NCBI RefSeq assembly: GCF_017873135.1
Contig: NZ_JAGGJV010000004.1
Span: 124,001-188,000 of the forward strand
Origin: Rhizobium herbae
GTDB lineage: Bacteria > Pseudomonadota > Alphaproteobacteria > Rhizobiales > Rhizobiaceae
Length of the DNA stretch: 64,000 nt
Direction of reading: 5' to 3'
Every line of letters starts with the position of its first letter. Position 1 is the stretch's first letter. Below are positions 19,273 to 28,930 of the stretch, piece by piece. The notes under the pieces were generated by a model. It was not told the DNA's origin. It did no database searches and saw only the letters and a list, made by a program, of their open reading frames with translations. The position numbers and the translations under genes are program-made.

Positions 19273-19596
19273 GTCATGTGTCCTGTTTGTCTATCCCACT
19301 CTCACCCGCAACCGGGTTCAAATCGGCCTTTGGATGATTGCCGCACAGTTTTCCAATTGACCTCAAAAAGCAACGGAGTTCGGTGAAAGTGTGACAAAAA
19401 AGAAAGGAACGGTCCGAATTGCCGGCCTTTTCGCCGCACGTTGGCCGCAACCGCTGCAATCAGCAGAATCCTCTTGCCCAAACTCCAAAGCGCATGCACT
19501 ATGCAACTGGTTTTAATTAGCAATCACATCGCGTGCCAGCGTTGCGGCGGCATTCCAGACCAAGACAACGATGCTTATGCAAAAGGAGGACCAGAC
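19273..19596. other. Divergent intergenic region cpoB / hydrolase
   Basis: 324 bp with an A-rich stretch near 19390-19410. It must hold both promoters. I see AAAAGGAGGA before the hydrolase start, but no convincing RNA structure, operator or small gene. Confidence 0.4.
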
Positions 19597-20442
19597 ATGG
19601 CGGATTTGACGATCAGGCGCGGCGAGGTGGAGCTTGCCACCGAGACATTCGGCGAACCTTCCAACCCAGCCCTGCTGCTGATCATGGGGGCAATGGCCTC
19701 GATGCTGTGGTGGCCGGAAGAATTCTGCGAGAACCTTGCCGCTCAAGGGCGTTTCGTCATTCGCTACGACAACCGCGATACCGGCTTGTCCACGACCTAT
19801 CCGCCCGGAGAACTCCACTATACCCTTTCCGACATGGCGGAGGATGCGGTAGCGATCCTCGACGGTTACGGGATCGAAACCGCTGACATCGTCGGCATTT
19901 CGATGGGCGGTTTCATCGCCCAGCGCGTTGCGCTTGCCTATCCCGATCGCGTCAGGACGCTGACCGTCATGGGTTCAAGCCCGCTGGGGATCGACGGCCT
20001 GCCGTCGTTCACGGATGCTTATGGCGAGCACGCGGCGACAGGAGAGAGCATCGACTGGACCGACCGCGCCGATGTCCTCGACTTCATGCTGCGCGACGTA
20101 CGCATGATTGCCAGCACAACACATCCGCACGACACAGCCGCCGCGCGGCTGTTGGTCGAGCGGGACATGGACCGCGCCCGCTCTTTCGCGAGCGCGACCA
20201 ACCACTTCATGCTTGAAGGCGGCGACGGTGAAAGGCGCCCGGCCGCGGCCGAGCTGCGCGTTCCCCTCCTCGTCATTCACGGAACCGCGGACCCGATCTT
20301 TCCGATCGCCCATGGCGAGGCTCTGGCGAACGCCGTCAGCGGCGCGACGCTGCAGCGGATCGAAGGCGGCGGCCATGAACTGCACAGGAACGACTGGCCG
20401 CAGATCACAGCCGCAATCGCTGCGCACGCCCGGATCTCCTGA
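19597..20442 (+). CDS. Alpha/beta-fold hydrolase (281 aa)
   Basis: An alpha/beta hydrolase with the nucleophile elbow GISMGG, the Asp motif 'VIHGTADPIFP' and catalytic His in 'GGGHELH'. The N-terminal half carries 'RYDNRDTGLST', seen in esterases related to RdmC-like methylesterases and haloperoxidase-like proteins. The natural ester or amide is unknown. The ATG at 19597 has AGGAGG 7-8 nt upstream; the frame is open ~150 bp further up but without coding character. It interrupts the otherwise minus-strand Tol-Pal block between pal and cpoB, so it is a local insertion or inversion relative to the E. coli order. Confidence 0.85.
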   Translation: MADLTIRRGEVELATETFGEPSNPALLLIMGAMASMLWWPEEFCENLAAQGRFVIRYDNRDTGLSTTYPPGELHYTLSDMAEDAVAILDGYGIETADIVGISMGGFIAQRVALAYPDRVRTLTVMGSSPLGIDGLPSFTDAYGEHAATGESIDWTDRADVLDFMLRDVRMIASTTHPHDTAAARLLVERDMDRARSFASATNHFMLEGGDGERRPAAAELRVPLLVIHGTADPIFPIAHGEALANAVSGATLQRIEGGGHELHRNDWPQITAAIAAHARIS

Positions 20443-20446
20443 CATG

Positions 20447-20480
20447 AAAAACGGGCCGCGTGAGCATTCACACGGCCCGT
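20447..20480 (-). terminator. Intrinsic terminator of pal
   Basis: On the minus strand ACGGGCCG pairs with CGGCCCGT, extended by GTGA/TCAC across a one-base mismatch, then runs into TTTTT. It also lies 8 nt after the stop of the convergent hydrolase. Confidence 0.85.
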
Positions 20481-20525
20481 TCCAAATCTGAAGAAGTCCG
20501 CGGCCTTCATACAGGCCGACGGATT

Positions 20526-21050
20526 TTACATGCCGGCGCCACCGAGAACGGTGACGGCGCGGCGGTTCTGCGACCAGCAGGAAATGTCGTCGCAAACGGC
20601 GACCGGCTTTTCCTTGCCGTAGGAGATCGTCTTGATCTTGCCGGCCGGAATGCCGCGCGAAGCAAGGTAATCGCGGGTCGCGGCAGCGCGGCGCGCACCA
20701 AGCGCAAGGTTGTATTCGCGGGTACCGCGCTCGTCGGCATGGCCTTCGACGGTAATGGCGTAGTTCGGATACTTGGCCAGCCACTGAGCCTGACGGTCAA
20801 GCGTCGACTGCGCATCGGCGCGGATCGATGTGGAGTCCGTGTCGAAGAAGATGCGGTCGCCGACATTGACCGTGAAGTCCTGCGCCGAGCCCGGGGTCGC
20901 AGCGTTGAGGCCGAGTTCGCCAGCGCTGTTCGGCAGGTTCTTCTTTGAGGCGCAGCCGGCAATGGCGAGCGTCATGAACAGGGCAACCATGACCGGGTTG
21001 CGGGCGATGGTCTGCATGCGGCCTTCGGCCTGGGCGTGAATGCGGCTCAT
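20526..21050 (-). CDS. pal: Peptidoglycan-associated lipoprotein Pal
   Basis: 174 aa outer-membrane lipoprotein. The lipobox is LAIAGC with lipidated Cys33. The OmpA-like peptidoglycan-binding domain spans ~60-165 ('FFDTDSTSIRADAQSTL', 'EGHADERGTREYNLALG', 'RRAA'). Pal binds peptidoglycan and TolB and ties the outer membrane to the cell wall during constriction. I keep ATG 21050, with AAGGAG 8 nt upstream; a second in-frame ATG at 21017 would give a more standard signal length. It is the last gene of the tolQRAB-pal series, and its own upstream region has a near-CtrA box. Confidence 0.96.
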   Translation of the reverse strand: MSRIHAQAEGRMQTIARNPVMVALFMTLAIAGCASKKNLPNSAGELGLNAATPGSAQDFTVNVGDRIFFDTDSTSIRADAQSTLDRQAQWLAKYPNYAITVEGHADERGTREYNLALGARRAAATRDYLASRGIPAGKIKTISYGKEKPVAVCDDISCWSQNRRAVTVLGGAGM

Positions 21051-21106
21051 GGGCCGGTCTCCTTGGATGTGTAAAATCAGGGTTGCCGAACTGTAACCGG
21101 AAGCGG

Positions 21107-21122
21107 TTAATCCACCTTCAAC
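21107..21122. promoter_or_regulatory. Near-match CtrA box upstream of pal
   Basis: TTAA-TCCACCT-TCAAC differs from TTAA-N7-TTAAC at one position and lies 57 bp before the pal ATG. Weak evidence by itself. Confidence 0.25.
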
Positions 21123-21228
21123 AGGTATGGTTAACAGAATGACAAAATACGTATGAGGCTTGCTAGATCAGTCCTTTGCGGCGAGAAAGCGGCAACTTCG
21201 CCACATTTCCCGCCACGCTGTCACAATG

Positions 21229-22530
21229 CTATTCGAGCAGCGGCGACCAGGCGGGATCGGAGGCAAACCCCTGTGTCGGCACCAGTTGTTCGTTGTAGCC
21301 GGTGAGGTCGATCGAGTAGAGCTGCGGACCACCGGCACCGGCATTCTGGCGGAAGAACATCAGCACGCGGCCGTTCGGTGCCCAGGTCGGGCCTTCGTTG
21401 TGGAAGCCGGTCGTCAGGATACGCTCGCCCGAACCGTCCGGCTTCATCACGCCGATCGAGAACTTGCCGCCCGACTGCTTGGTGAAGGCGATCAGGTCTC
21501 CGCGCGGCGACCAGACCGGCGTCGAATAGGAGCCGTCGCCGAAGGAAATGCGGTTCTGTCCGCCACCGCCGGCGCTCATGACGTAAAGCTGCTGGCGGCC
21601 GCCGCGATCGCTTTCGAAGACGATCTGGCTGCCATCCGGCGAATAGGACGGCGAGGTATCGATGGCTGGCGTCGAGGTCAGGCGTGTCGTCGTGCGCGAA
21701 CGAAGGTCCATCGTGTAGATGTTGGCGTTGCCGTCCTGCTGCAGGCTCATGATCACCCGCTGGCCATCCGGCGAAAAGCGCGGCGAGAAGGTCATTCCCG
21801 GGAAATTGCCGACCACTTCGCGCTGTCCGGTTTCAAGCTGCAGAAGATAGACCCGCGGCTCGTTGCCTTCGAACGACATGTAGGTGATTTCCTGCTTGTT
21901 CGGCGAGAAACGCGGCGTCAGCACGATATCGTTGGAATTGGTAACCGCGCGGGCATTGGCGCCGTCCTGGTCCATGATCGCCAGCTGCCGCTTGCGCGCC
22001 GTCTTCGGACCGCTTTCCGCGACGTAGACGATGCGGGTATCGAAATAACCCTTTTCGCCAGTGATCTGCTCATAGATCGCATCGGCAATGATATGGGCGA
22101 CCCGGCGCCAGTTTTCCGGCTGGGTGAAGAACTGCTGGCCGGTCATCTGCTGGCCGGCAAACGAGTCCCACAGGCGAAACTCTGCTTTCAGGCGGCCATC
22201 GCCTTCCTGCGTCACTCGGCCGGTGACCAGCGCCTGCGCGTTGATAACCTTCCAGTCTTCAAAGCGCGGTGCGGCGTCCGGATTGGAGATCTTCTCGATG
22301 AAGGCCTTTTTGTCGATCGGCGCAAACAGGCCGGAACGCTTGAGGTCGGCGGCGACGACATCGGAAATCTTCTGGCCGAGCTCACCTTGAAGGAAGTCGG
22401 TGACGGCGATCGGCAACGGCTCGACATTGCCCTTGTTGATGTTGATTTCCACAAGGGCGTGCGCCGGCGCGGTCATCAGGGTGACCATCGCCGCGAGCGC
22501 GATGAGAAAACGGAAGGGGTTGCGTTTCAT
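21229..22530 (-). CDS. tolB: Tol-Pal translocation protein TolB
   Basis: 433 aa periplasmic protein with a signal peptide ([20 protein letters not shown], cut after AHA). An N-terminal domain ('[18 protein letters not shown]') is followed by a six-bladed WD40-like beta-propeller with repeated 'FSPDGQ' or '[10 protein letters not shown]' elements. It shuttles between Pal and TolA to power outer-membrane constriction. I chose ATG at 22530; the longer frame upstream would push the signal peptide inside. It follows tolA by 38 nt. Confidence 0.97.
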   Translation of the reverse strand: MKRNPFRFLIALAAMVTLMTAPAHALVEININKGNVEPLPIAVTDFLQGELGQKISDVVAADLKRSGLFAPIDKKAFIEKISNPDAAPRFEDWKVINAQALVTGRVTQEGDGRLKAEFRLWDSFAGQQMTGQQFFTQPENWRRVAHIIADAIYEQITGEKGYFDTRIVYVAESGPKTARKRQLAIMDQDGANARAVTNSNDIVLTPRFSPNKQEITYMSFEGNEPRVYLLQLETGQREVVGNFPGMTFSPRFSPDGQRVIMSLQQDGNANIYTMDLRSRTTTRLTSTPAIDTSPSYSPDGSQIVFESDRGGRQQLYVMSAGGGGQNRISFGDGSYSTPVWSPRGDLIAFTKQSGGKFSIGVMKPDGSGERILTTGFHNEGPTWAPNGRVLMFFRQNAGAGGPQLYSIDLTGYNEQLVPTQGFASDPAWSPLLE

Positions 22531-22568
22531 GATTGCGGAGCCTTTCAGCCATTCATTCGTGTGATGTT

Positions 22569-23636
22569 CTAAAGCATGGCGCTCGGGTCGAAATTGACGA
22601 CCACTTCGCTCCAAGAATCGTATTTGTCTGCCGGCAAATTATCGAACGGCGCGGATTTCATGATCGCCCGCCGAACGCTTCCCTCGAAGGTTCTGCGCGC
22701 GGATTCCGATCCGCCGGAAGCGACCACTTCGGGCCTTCCGACAATCTCGCCATTCTTGTCCAGCTGCATCGTAACCTTGATCGTCAACCCTTCGGCACCG
22801 GAGGTACCGGCAACGACGGACCAGTTATTCTCAATTCGGCCGCGCAACGCGTCCATCTCGCTGACGGAAAGCGTGTTTCCGGTTGTTTTCTTGGCACCGA
22901 GCGACGCAGTCTCCGTTGCCCTCTTCGTGCCGCCGCCGGACGAATCCTGCTTATTGAGAAGCGCTGCCACTTCATCGGCATCGAAGTCCGATTTCATAGC
23001 CGTCGAGGTCTTCTTCTTTTCGGTCTTATTCTCTTCGTTCTTGCGATCAGGCGTCTTCGCCGTCTGGGCCTGCTGCTCCACCTTGGGCTTGGCCACCGGT
23101 GTCGGAACCTTGTCCGGCAGGGCTTCCGCATCCGGATTTTCCGCGGGCTTCTCCTCGGCCGGCGTCTCCGCAGGCTTGGGGTCCACCTTGACCTCTTCCT
23201 TCGGTTCCGGCAGCGAGGCAACTTCGGTCGCAGGCTCGGAGGCCGGCTTTTCCTCGGTCACTTCCGGCGTGTCTTCCTTCACCGGCTCGGGGGTCGGAAG
23301 GGGCTTGTCCTCGGACTTGATTGCGCCTGTCGATTCCTTCTCGATCGGCTTGGATTCCGGCTTCGGCGGCGTCTTCAGATCGACGGTGTTATCGCCGACA
23401 TTTTCGCCATTGTTGACCTCGGCCGGCTTCTTCGTCGGAACCGGCGATGGCTTTTCGGATTTCGGAGCCTTTTCGTCACCGAGCTGGGATTGGGTCAGTT
23501 CCTCGACCGACACCATATCGACCGGCATGGCCTCCATATTGGAAACCTCGAACTTTTCCGGGCTGCCAAGCGAAACCAACGCCCAGGTCAGCACCAGGCC
23601 ATGCAGTACAGCGGATGTGATGAGACTGGTCTTCAT
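22569..23636 (-). CDS. tolA: Tol-Pal energy-transducing protein TolA (TonB-like)
   Basis: 355 aa bitopic inner-membrane protein. One N-terminal TM helix ([19 protein letters not shown]) is followed by a long Pro/Lys/Glu-rich extended domain (~60-215) spanning the periplasm and a small C-terminal TonB/TolA-like domain ('[17 protein letters not shown]' to '[16 protein letters not shown]'). The middle domain is PEKP-type rather than the long helical Ala/Lys-rich type of E. coli, as is usual in rhizobia. It transmits proton-motive force from TolQR to TolB-Pal. It lies between tolR (10 nt) and tolB. Confidence 0.93.
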   Translation of the reverse strand: MKTSLITSAVLHGLVLTWALVSLGSPEKFEVSNMEAMPVDMVSVEELTQSQLGDEKAPKSEKPSPVPTKKPAEVNNGENVGDNTVDLKTPPKPESKPIEKESTGAIKSEDKPLPTPEPVKEDTPEVTEEKPASEPATEVASLPEPKEEVKVDPKPAETPAEEKPAENPDAEALPDKVPTPVAKPKVEQQAQTAKTPDRKNEENKTEKKKTSTAMKSDFDADEVAALLNKQDSSGGGTKRATETASLGAKKTTGNTLSVSEMDALRGRIENNWSVVAGTSGAEGLTIKVTMQLDKNGEIVGRPEVVASGGSESARRTFEGSVRRAIMKSAPFDNLPADKYDSWSEVVVNFDPSAML

Positions 23637-23646
23637 CGTACGCGCT

Positions 23647-24105
23647 CTACTGGTCCTTTTTCGGCTGGGTCACGAGGCCGATGTTCTTGAAGCCGGCTTC
23701 CTGGATGCGCGACATGACATCGGCAATCACGCCGTAAGGCGACGTCGCGTCACCGCGCACGAAGATGCGCTCGCTGTAGCCGGTCGTGGCGATCGCCTCG
23801 AGCTTGGCGGCGACCTCTTCGACCGGGATCGGCGTTTCCTGCAGGAAGACCTGACCGTCGCTTTTCACGGAGATGGTAATCGGCTGCGTTTCGGAATTGA
23901 GCGCCTTTGCCTGCGTTTCCGGCAGGTCGATCGGCACGCCGACCGTCATCATCGGTGCTGCAACCATGAAGATGATCAGGAGCACCAACATGACGTCCAC
24001 GAACGGCGTCACGTTGATTTCGCTCATGATGGCCTTGCCGCCACGGCCGCTACGACCGCCGCGGCGCCGGCCGCCACCCTTCGATCCACCTGCTGACATA
24101 CCCAT
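23647..24105 (-). CDS. tolR: Tol-Pal protein TolR (ExbD family)
   Basis: 152 aa. A Gly/Arg-rich cytoplasmic N-terminus is followed by one TM helix, 'VTPFVDVMLVLLIIFMVAA', whose Asp is the conserved proton-path residue of ExbD/TolR proteins. The periplasmic domain ends at 'GLVTQPKKDQ'. With TolQ it forms the proton-driven motor that moves TolA. The very basic N-terminal stretch (about 20 residues of mostly G, R, K) is longer than in E. coli. It starts 31 nt after the tolQ stop. Confidence 0.96.
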   Translation of the reverse strand: MGMSAGGSKGGGRRRGGRSGRGGKAIMSEINVTPFVDVMLVLLIIFMVAAPMMTVGVPIDLPETQAKALNSETQPITISVKSDGQVFLQETPIPVEEVAAKLEAIATTGYSERIFVRGDATSPYGVIADVMSRIQEAGFKNIGLVTQPKKDQ

Positions 24106-24136
24106 GGTCTATCTCCGTCTTCGTGCCGCTGGCAGC

Positions 24137-24856
24137 TTATTGCGCGGCCTGGCGCGGCTGCAGCTTCTCATCGATCTGGCGCGAAAGAATGGCCGAGAAC
24201 TCGTCGGCGAACCCTTCCATGCGGGCCGTCAGCTTGCCGGCATCGGCGGAGAATTTGTTATAGGCGATAACCGCCGGGATAGCGGCGAGAAGGCCGATCG
24301 CGGTGGCAAGAAGCGCTTCGGCGATACCGGGGGCCACAACCGCGAGGTTGGTCGATTTCGATCCGGCGATCGCCTGGAACGAGGTCATGATACCGACGAC
24401 CGTGCCGAACAGACCGACAAACGGGCCGGCCGAGCCGATGGTCGCCAACGACCCGAGCCGTGCTTCAAGGGTTTCGGCTTCGCGCGACAGCGTCACGTCC
24501 ATTGCCCGGTCGATACGCATCTGCAGGCCGATCGGCGAACGGGCGCCCCGCTCGAACGACTTTTTCCATTCGCGCATGGCGGAGACGAAGATCGCCCCCA
24601 TGCCGGACGTCGCCCGGTCGGACAGCGTCCGATAAAGCTCTTCCAGCGACTGGCCGGACCAGAACACCTGTTCGAAGGCGTCCAGCTGACGGCGCACCTT
24701 GCCGAATTTCAGCGTCTTGTCGACGACGATCGCCCAGGTCCAGACCGAGGCGCCAATCAACCCCAGCATGACCAGCTTCACCACGAAGCCTGCTTGCATG
24801 AATAGCGACCACAGCGTTACGTCCGTCGTCGCGGCAGCCAATCCAACCTGTTCCAT
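24137..24856 (-). CDS. tolQ: Tol-Pal protein TolQ (ExbB/MotA family)
   Basis: 239 aa with three TM helices (near residues 20-40, ~135-155, ~170-195). The conserved 'TIGSAQPFVGLFGTVVGI'-type segment reads here as GSAGPFVGLFGTVVGIMTSF, followed by 'VAPGIAEALLATAIGLLAAIPAV', both typical of ExbB/TolQ. It forms the pentameric stator around TolR. I chose ATG at 24856 over a TTG at 24865. In many bacteria ybgC lies directly upstream; here a Ku-LigD module separates them. Confidence 0.96.
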   Translation of the reverse strand: MEQVGLAAATTDVTLWSLFMQAGFVVKLVMLGLIGASVWTWAIVVDKTLKFGKVRRQLDAFEQVFWSGQSLEELYRTLSDRATSGMGAIFVSAMREWKKSFERGARSPIGLQMRIDRAMDVTLSREAETLEARLGSLATIGSAGPFVGLFGTVVGIMTSFQAIAGSKSTNLAVVAPGIAEALLATAIGLLAAIPAVIAYNKFSADAGKLTARMEGFADEFSAILSRQIDEKLQPRQAAQ

Positions 24857-25164
24857 CGTTCTCAAATCCCCGAATCCAAACGCCCGGCAAGAGCAGTCTC
24901 ATGCTCACAGCCAGGGTGCTCAAACGTCATTGTTGCAAGATTGACCCGGCAGCTGCCGATAACCGGCGTCATGCCGGTCTTTAAGCTTCCTGTCTGCCTT
25001 CTTGCGTTCAATCTTGGTGAAAGGATGACGTGCACTGCACAAAACCCTAATATGGGCATTAAGACATCATTATGGTTAAGAGAGTATTACTTTACCGCAC
25101 TGCAATGGAGGGCATGCAAAGACTTTCCGCCGGAACATTCCGCACCCCGCAGCGTTAGTCGGCC
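24857..25164. other. Divergent intergenic region tolQ / NHEJ module
   Basis: 308 bp containing the tolQ promoter and that of the 90-aa gene. A small stem ACCGGC-GTCAT-GCCGGT lies at 24962-24978. The stretch 25035-25100 is AT-rich. No small gene or mobile-element end is visible. Confidence 0.4.
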
Positions 25165-25437
25165 ATGAGCGCCATCACTCCGAAGAAATCGTCCCAACAA
25201 CCATCCAGGCCGCATTTCGACCATCGCGACCGCCTGATTCTCGCGCTTTACGCTCAACTGAAGGCCGAGCGCGAGACGCGCGAAGCCTTGACGTGGGCAA
25301 CAGAGAACGGCGCCATTTCGCCGGAGATTCTCCAGGCCATGGTATCGGATCCCGTTCCCGCCATCACCAGCGAAGACGTCGCGTCGCTCGAGCGATTGCT
25401 CGCCCGCGACGCGAACCACAGGAACATCCCGCATTGA
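25165..25437 (+). CDS. Hypothetical protein upstream of ku (90 aa)
   Basis: A 90-residue, charged, probably helical protein with no signal peptide or TM segment. A basic Ser/Gln/Pro-rich N-terminus is followed by 'RDRLILALYAQLKAERETRE' and 'VASLERLLARDANHR', two amphipathic helices that might pair. I do not recognise the family. Its stop is 27 nt before the ku ATG on the same strand, so it is probably co-transcribed with ku and ligD and could be an accessory factor for end joining. That role is inferred from position only. The ribosome site is weak. Confidence 0.6.
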   Translation: MSAITPKKSSQQPSRPHFDHRDRLILALYAQLKAERETREALTWATENGAISPEILQAMVSDPVPAITSEDVASLERLLARDANHRNIPH

Positions 25438-25464
25438 CGCACGGCACATAGAAAAGGTGGAAAC

Positions 25465-26304
25465 ATGGTATCGCGTGCATTGTGGAAAGGGCAGCTGCGC
25501 CTATCCCTCGTTTCCATTCCCGTCGAGGTCTTCAGCGCGACAAAGACCGGTGCGCGCTTTGCCTTTCGCCAGATTCACGAACCCTCCGGCAAACCCATCC
25601 ACTACGACAAGGTGGTCGATGGCATCGGACCGGTCGATACCGACGAGATCGTCAAGGGTTACGAATACGAGAGCGGCAAGTATGTCCTGCTCGAGCCGGA
25701 AGAAATCGACGCCGTCAAGCTCGAGACCAAGAAGACGCTGGAACTGGTTCAGTTCGTCGATGCCTCGGAAATTTCGCCGATCTACTATGACAAGCCCTAC
25801 TACGTTGTCCCCTCCGACGACCTGGCCGAGGACGCCTATCGCGTGGTCCGCGATGCGCTGCGCAAGTCCGGCAAGATCGGGCTCGGCCAGCTGACGCTAC
25901 GCGGCCGCGAATATATCGCCGCCATCAAGCCTTGCGGCGACGGGCTGCTGCTCGAAACGCTCCATTATGCCGACGAACTGCGCAAGGCCGATCCGATGTT
26001 CCACGGCCTTTCGGGAAAAACCTCCGACGCGGACCTGCTGGACGTCGCAACGGCACTGATCGACAAGAAGACAGCACCTTTCGACGCCACGACCTTCAAG
26101 GACAATTACTCGACCGCACTGAAGGAACTCGTCCAGAGAAAGCTCAAGGGCAAGAAAGCAAAGATCGAAGTCGAAGACGAGGAAGACCCCGTCAAGCGCG
26201 GCGACAACGTCGTCGACCTGATGTCGGCGTTGAAGAAGAGCCTCGAAGGTAGTGGCGAGAAATCCGCGCCAAAGAAAGCGACCCCGAAGAAGAAATCCGC
26301 ATGA
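25465..26304 (+). CDS. ku: Non-homologous end-joining protein Ku
   Basis: 279 aa bacterial Ku, a homodimeric ring that binds DNA double-strand ends and recruits LigD. The Ku core starts SRALWKGQLRLSLVSIPVEV and includes 'EPEEIDAVKLETKKTLEL' and 'PYYVVPSDD', typical of the family. The last ~40 residues form a Lys/Ala-rich tail (ending KKATPKKKSA), as in other bacterial Ku proteins where it contacts DNA or LigD. AAAGGTGG precedes the ATG. ligD starts 9 nt downstream, so the two are one operon. Confidence 0.97.
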   Translation: MVSRALWKGQLRLSLVSIPVEVFSATKTGARFAFRQIHEPSGKPIHYDKVVDGIGPVDTDEIVKGYEYESGKYVLLEPEEIDAVKLETKKTLELVQFVDASEISPIYYDKPYYVVPSDDLAEDAYRVVRDALRKSGKIGLGQLTLRGREYIAAIKPCGDGLLLETLHYADELRKADPMFHGLSGKTSDADLLDVATALIDKKTAPFDATTFKDNYSTALKELVQRKLKGKKAKIEVEDEEDPVKRGDNVVDLMSALKKSLEGSGEKSAPKKATPKKKSA

Positions 26305-26313
26305 GGCAGCGCC

Positions 26314-28929
26314 ATGGTCCAGCATCAAGACTCCCTCACTGAATACAATCGCAAGCGCGACTTCACCAGGACCGCCGAACCCAAGGGCGCGACGAAACAG
26401 GCCAAGGCGGGAAAGCTCTTCCTGATCCAGAAACATGACGCGACCCGGCTGCACTATGACTTCCGCCTCGAATGGAAAGGCGTTCTGAAGAGCTGGGCGG
26501 TGACGCGCGGCCCGAGCATCAACCCGGAAGACAAGCGTCTTGCCGTGCGCACCGAAGACCATCCGCTGGCCTATGGCGATTTCGAAGGCACGATCCCGAA
26601 GAAGCAATATGGCGGCGGCACGGTGATGCTCTGGGACACCGGCTGGTGGGAACCGGACAACGATCCCGATGAAGGGTTGAAAGAAGGCAAGCTGAAATTC
26701 CACATCCACGGCCAGCGCATGCATGGCGGCTGGACGCTGGTGCGCATGAAACCGCGCGACGGCGAGAAACGCGAGAACTGGCTGCTGATCAAGGAGCATG
26801 ACGAGGAGACCAGCGAGGATGGCGACAGCCTGCTCACGGAAAATCTGACCAGCGTAAAAACCGGCCGCTCGATGGAAGAGATCGCGTCAGGGAGCGGCGA
26901 AAAGAAAGCGCATGTCTGGGAATCCAGTACAAGTGCCGCTGCCAACGTCAAGGCAGGCGCCATTGCCGAGGAACCGCCCGCTCTGCAGGCAAGACGCGAG
27001 CGCAGCGGCAAATCGCCAGCATTTGTCAAACCGCAGCTTGCGACCCTCGTCTCCGATCCACCGGCGGGTGACGACTGGCTGAACGAGGCAAAGTTCGACG
27101 GCTACCGGCTGATGATCGCCCTCGGCAAGAGCGGGGTCACTTGTTTTACCCGGACGGGTCTGAACTGGACCGAAAAGTTTCCCGATATCATCAACGGGTT
27201 TGCCGCGCTGGATTGCGACAGCGCATTGATCGACGGGGAAGCCGTGGCCGCTTCGGAGGAAGGCTCGAAATTCTCCGCTTTGCAGAAAGCCATCAAGACC
27301 GGCGGCGAAACGCGCTTTTATGCCTTCGATCTCCTGCATCTCGACGGCAAGGATTTGCGCAGGAAACCGCTGATCGAGCGGAAAAAAGCCCTGAAGAGCC
27401 TGCTCGATACGCTTGGTCCCAGCCGCGCGGTTCAATACAGCGAACATGTTCGCGGCAACGGCGAGAAAGTCTTCCAGGCCATGTGCAACGCCAGCCAGGA
27501 AGGCATCATCGCGAAGCGTGCTGATGCACCCTATCGCGAAGGCCGCGTCGGCAGCTGGCTGAAGATCAAATGCACCAGACGGCAGGAATTCGTCATCGGC
27601 GGTTATTCTCCGTCGGACAAGCGCGGCCGTGCCTTCGCCTCCCTCCTTGTCGGCGCCTACGAAGGCGATAAATTCGTCTATCAGGGCCGCGTCGGAACGG
27701 GTTTCGATGAAGACACGATGGCAGACTTGGCGACCCGGTTTGCAAAGCTGAAGCGCAAGACCTCGCCATTTGAGGCGGTGCCGAAGGACATCGCCCGTGA
27801 TGCCGTCTGGCTGACGCCGGGGCTTGTCGTCGAGGTCGATTTCGCCGAGTTTACCGACGATGGTCATATCCGCCACGGGGCTTTCCAAGGCCTGCGCGAG
27901 GACAAGGAGGCTTCCGCCGTGACACCGGAAACGAAGAAGACGCCAGCCAAAGCAACGGCGAAGAAGCCGGAAGACCCTGCAAAATCCAAGCCGGCCTTGG
28001 AAAAGAAGCGCCTGGCGCGGGAAAAGGATACGGCCGGCGATGTGCTCGGCATCCGCATCACCCATGCCGACCGGCTGCTCTTCTCCGATCCGGATATCAC
28101 CAAGATCGATCTTGCCCGCTACTACGGCGTCGTCGCCGACCGCATGCTGCCCTTTGCCGCCAGGCATCCAGCCTCGATCCTGCGCTGCCCGCAGGGACCG
28201 GACCATCAGTGCTTCTACCAGAAGCACGCCAGCGACGGCTTTCCGGACGAAATCCATCAGGTACCGATCGAGGAAGCCGATGGCGACATTGCCAATTATC
28301 TTTACGTCGATGATGCCAGGGGATTGGTTGCCGCTGTGCAGATGGGTACGATCGAGCTTCATATCTGGGGTTCGACCGTCGACAGGCTGGATGCGGCAGA
28401 CCGGCTGGTCTTCGATCTCGATCCGGATCCGAGTGTCACGTTCGAGACGGTCAAGAACGCCGCCATCGCCCTTCGCGATGCGCTGGAAACGTTGGGCCTG
28501 AAATCCGTCGCCATGGTCTCCGGCGGCAAGGGCATCCACGTGATCGTGCCGCTTTTGCGGCTTGCGCCATGGGAGGATGCCAAGGCCTTTGCCAAGGCGC
28601 TTTCGGCTAAAATTGCCGACAATGATCCGGACAATTACATCGCCACCATGTCGAAGGCCAAGCGCAAGGGCCGCATCTTCATCGACTGGCTGCGCAACGA
28701 GCGCGGCTCCACCGCCGTCGCCCCCTATTCGGTTCGCGCGCGTGCAGGCGGCCCGGTCGCCACGCCCGTCAGCTGGGACGAACTTGGCGATCTCGATGCC
28801 GCCAACGGCTTCCATATCCCCGACATCCTCCAGCGCCTGGAGAGCGGCACCGATCCCTGGGCCGAGGCAAAGGACTGGAAACAAGGCCTGACGAAATCGA
28901 TGCTGAAATCCGTAGGCACCGAAGGCTGA
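26314..28929 (+). CDS. ligD: Multifunctional DNA ligase LigD (PE-LIG-POL)
   Basis: 871 aa ATP-dependent end-joining enzyme with all three modules in the Pseudomonas-type order. An N-terminal 3'-phosphoesterase covers ~25-190 ('KHDATRLHYDFRLEW', 'GDFEGTIPKKQYGGG'). The ligase domain has nucleophile Lys260 in EAKFDGYRL and the C-terminal 'REGRVGSWLKIKC' motif. A Lys/Ala-rich linker at ~535-570 leads to a primase-like polymerase from ~575 with catalytic Asp701 and Asp703 in FDLDPDPS and 'VSGGKGIHVIVPL'. It repairs double-strand breaks with Ku. The stop is one base from the stop of convergent ybgC. Confidence 0.97.
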   Translation: MVQHQDSLTEYNRKRDFTRTAEPKGATKQAKAGKLFLIQKHDATRLHYDFRLEWKGVLKSWAVTRGPSINPEDKRLAVRTEDHPLAYGDFEGTIPKKQYGGGTVMLWDTGWWEPDNDPDEGLKEGKLKFHIHGQRMHGGWTLVRMKPRDGEKRENWLLIKEHDEETSEDGDSLLTENLTSVKTGRSMEEIASGSGEKKAHVWESSTSAAANVKAGAIAEEPPALQARRERSGKSPAFVKPQLATLVSDPPAGDDWLNEAKFDGYRLMIALGKSGVTCFTRTGLNWTEKFPDIINGFAALDCDSALIDGEAVAASEEGSKFSALQKAIKTGGETRFYAFDLLHLDGKDLRRKPLIERKKALKSLLDTLGPSRAVQYSEHVRGNGEKVFQAMCNASQEGIIAKRADAPYREGRVGSWLKIKCTRRQEFVIGGYSPSDKRGRAFASLLVGAYEGDKFVYQGRVGTGFDEDTMADLATRFAKLKRKTSPFEAVPKDIARDAVWLTPGLVVEVDFAEFTDDGHIRHGAFQGLREDKEASAVTPETKKTPAKATAKKPEDPAKSKPALEKKRLAREKDTAGDVLGIRITHADRLLFSDPDITKIDLARYYGVVADRMLPFAARHPASILRCPQGPDHQCFYQKHASDGFPDEIHQVPIEEADGDIANYLYVDDARGLVAAVQMGTIELHIWGSTVDRLDAADRLVFDLDPDPSVTFETVKNAAIALRDALETLGLKSVAMVSGGKGIHVIVPLLRLAPWEDAKAFAKALSAKIADNDPDNYIATMSKAKRKGRIFIDWLRNERGSTAVAPYSVRARAGGPVATPVSWDELGDLDAANGFHIPDILQRLESGTDPWAEAKDWKQGLTKSMLKSVGTEG

Positions 28930-28930
28930 A

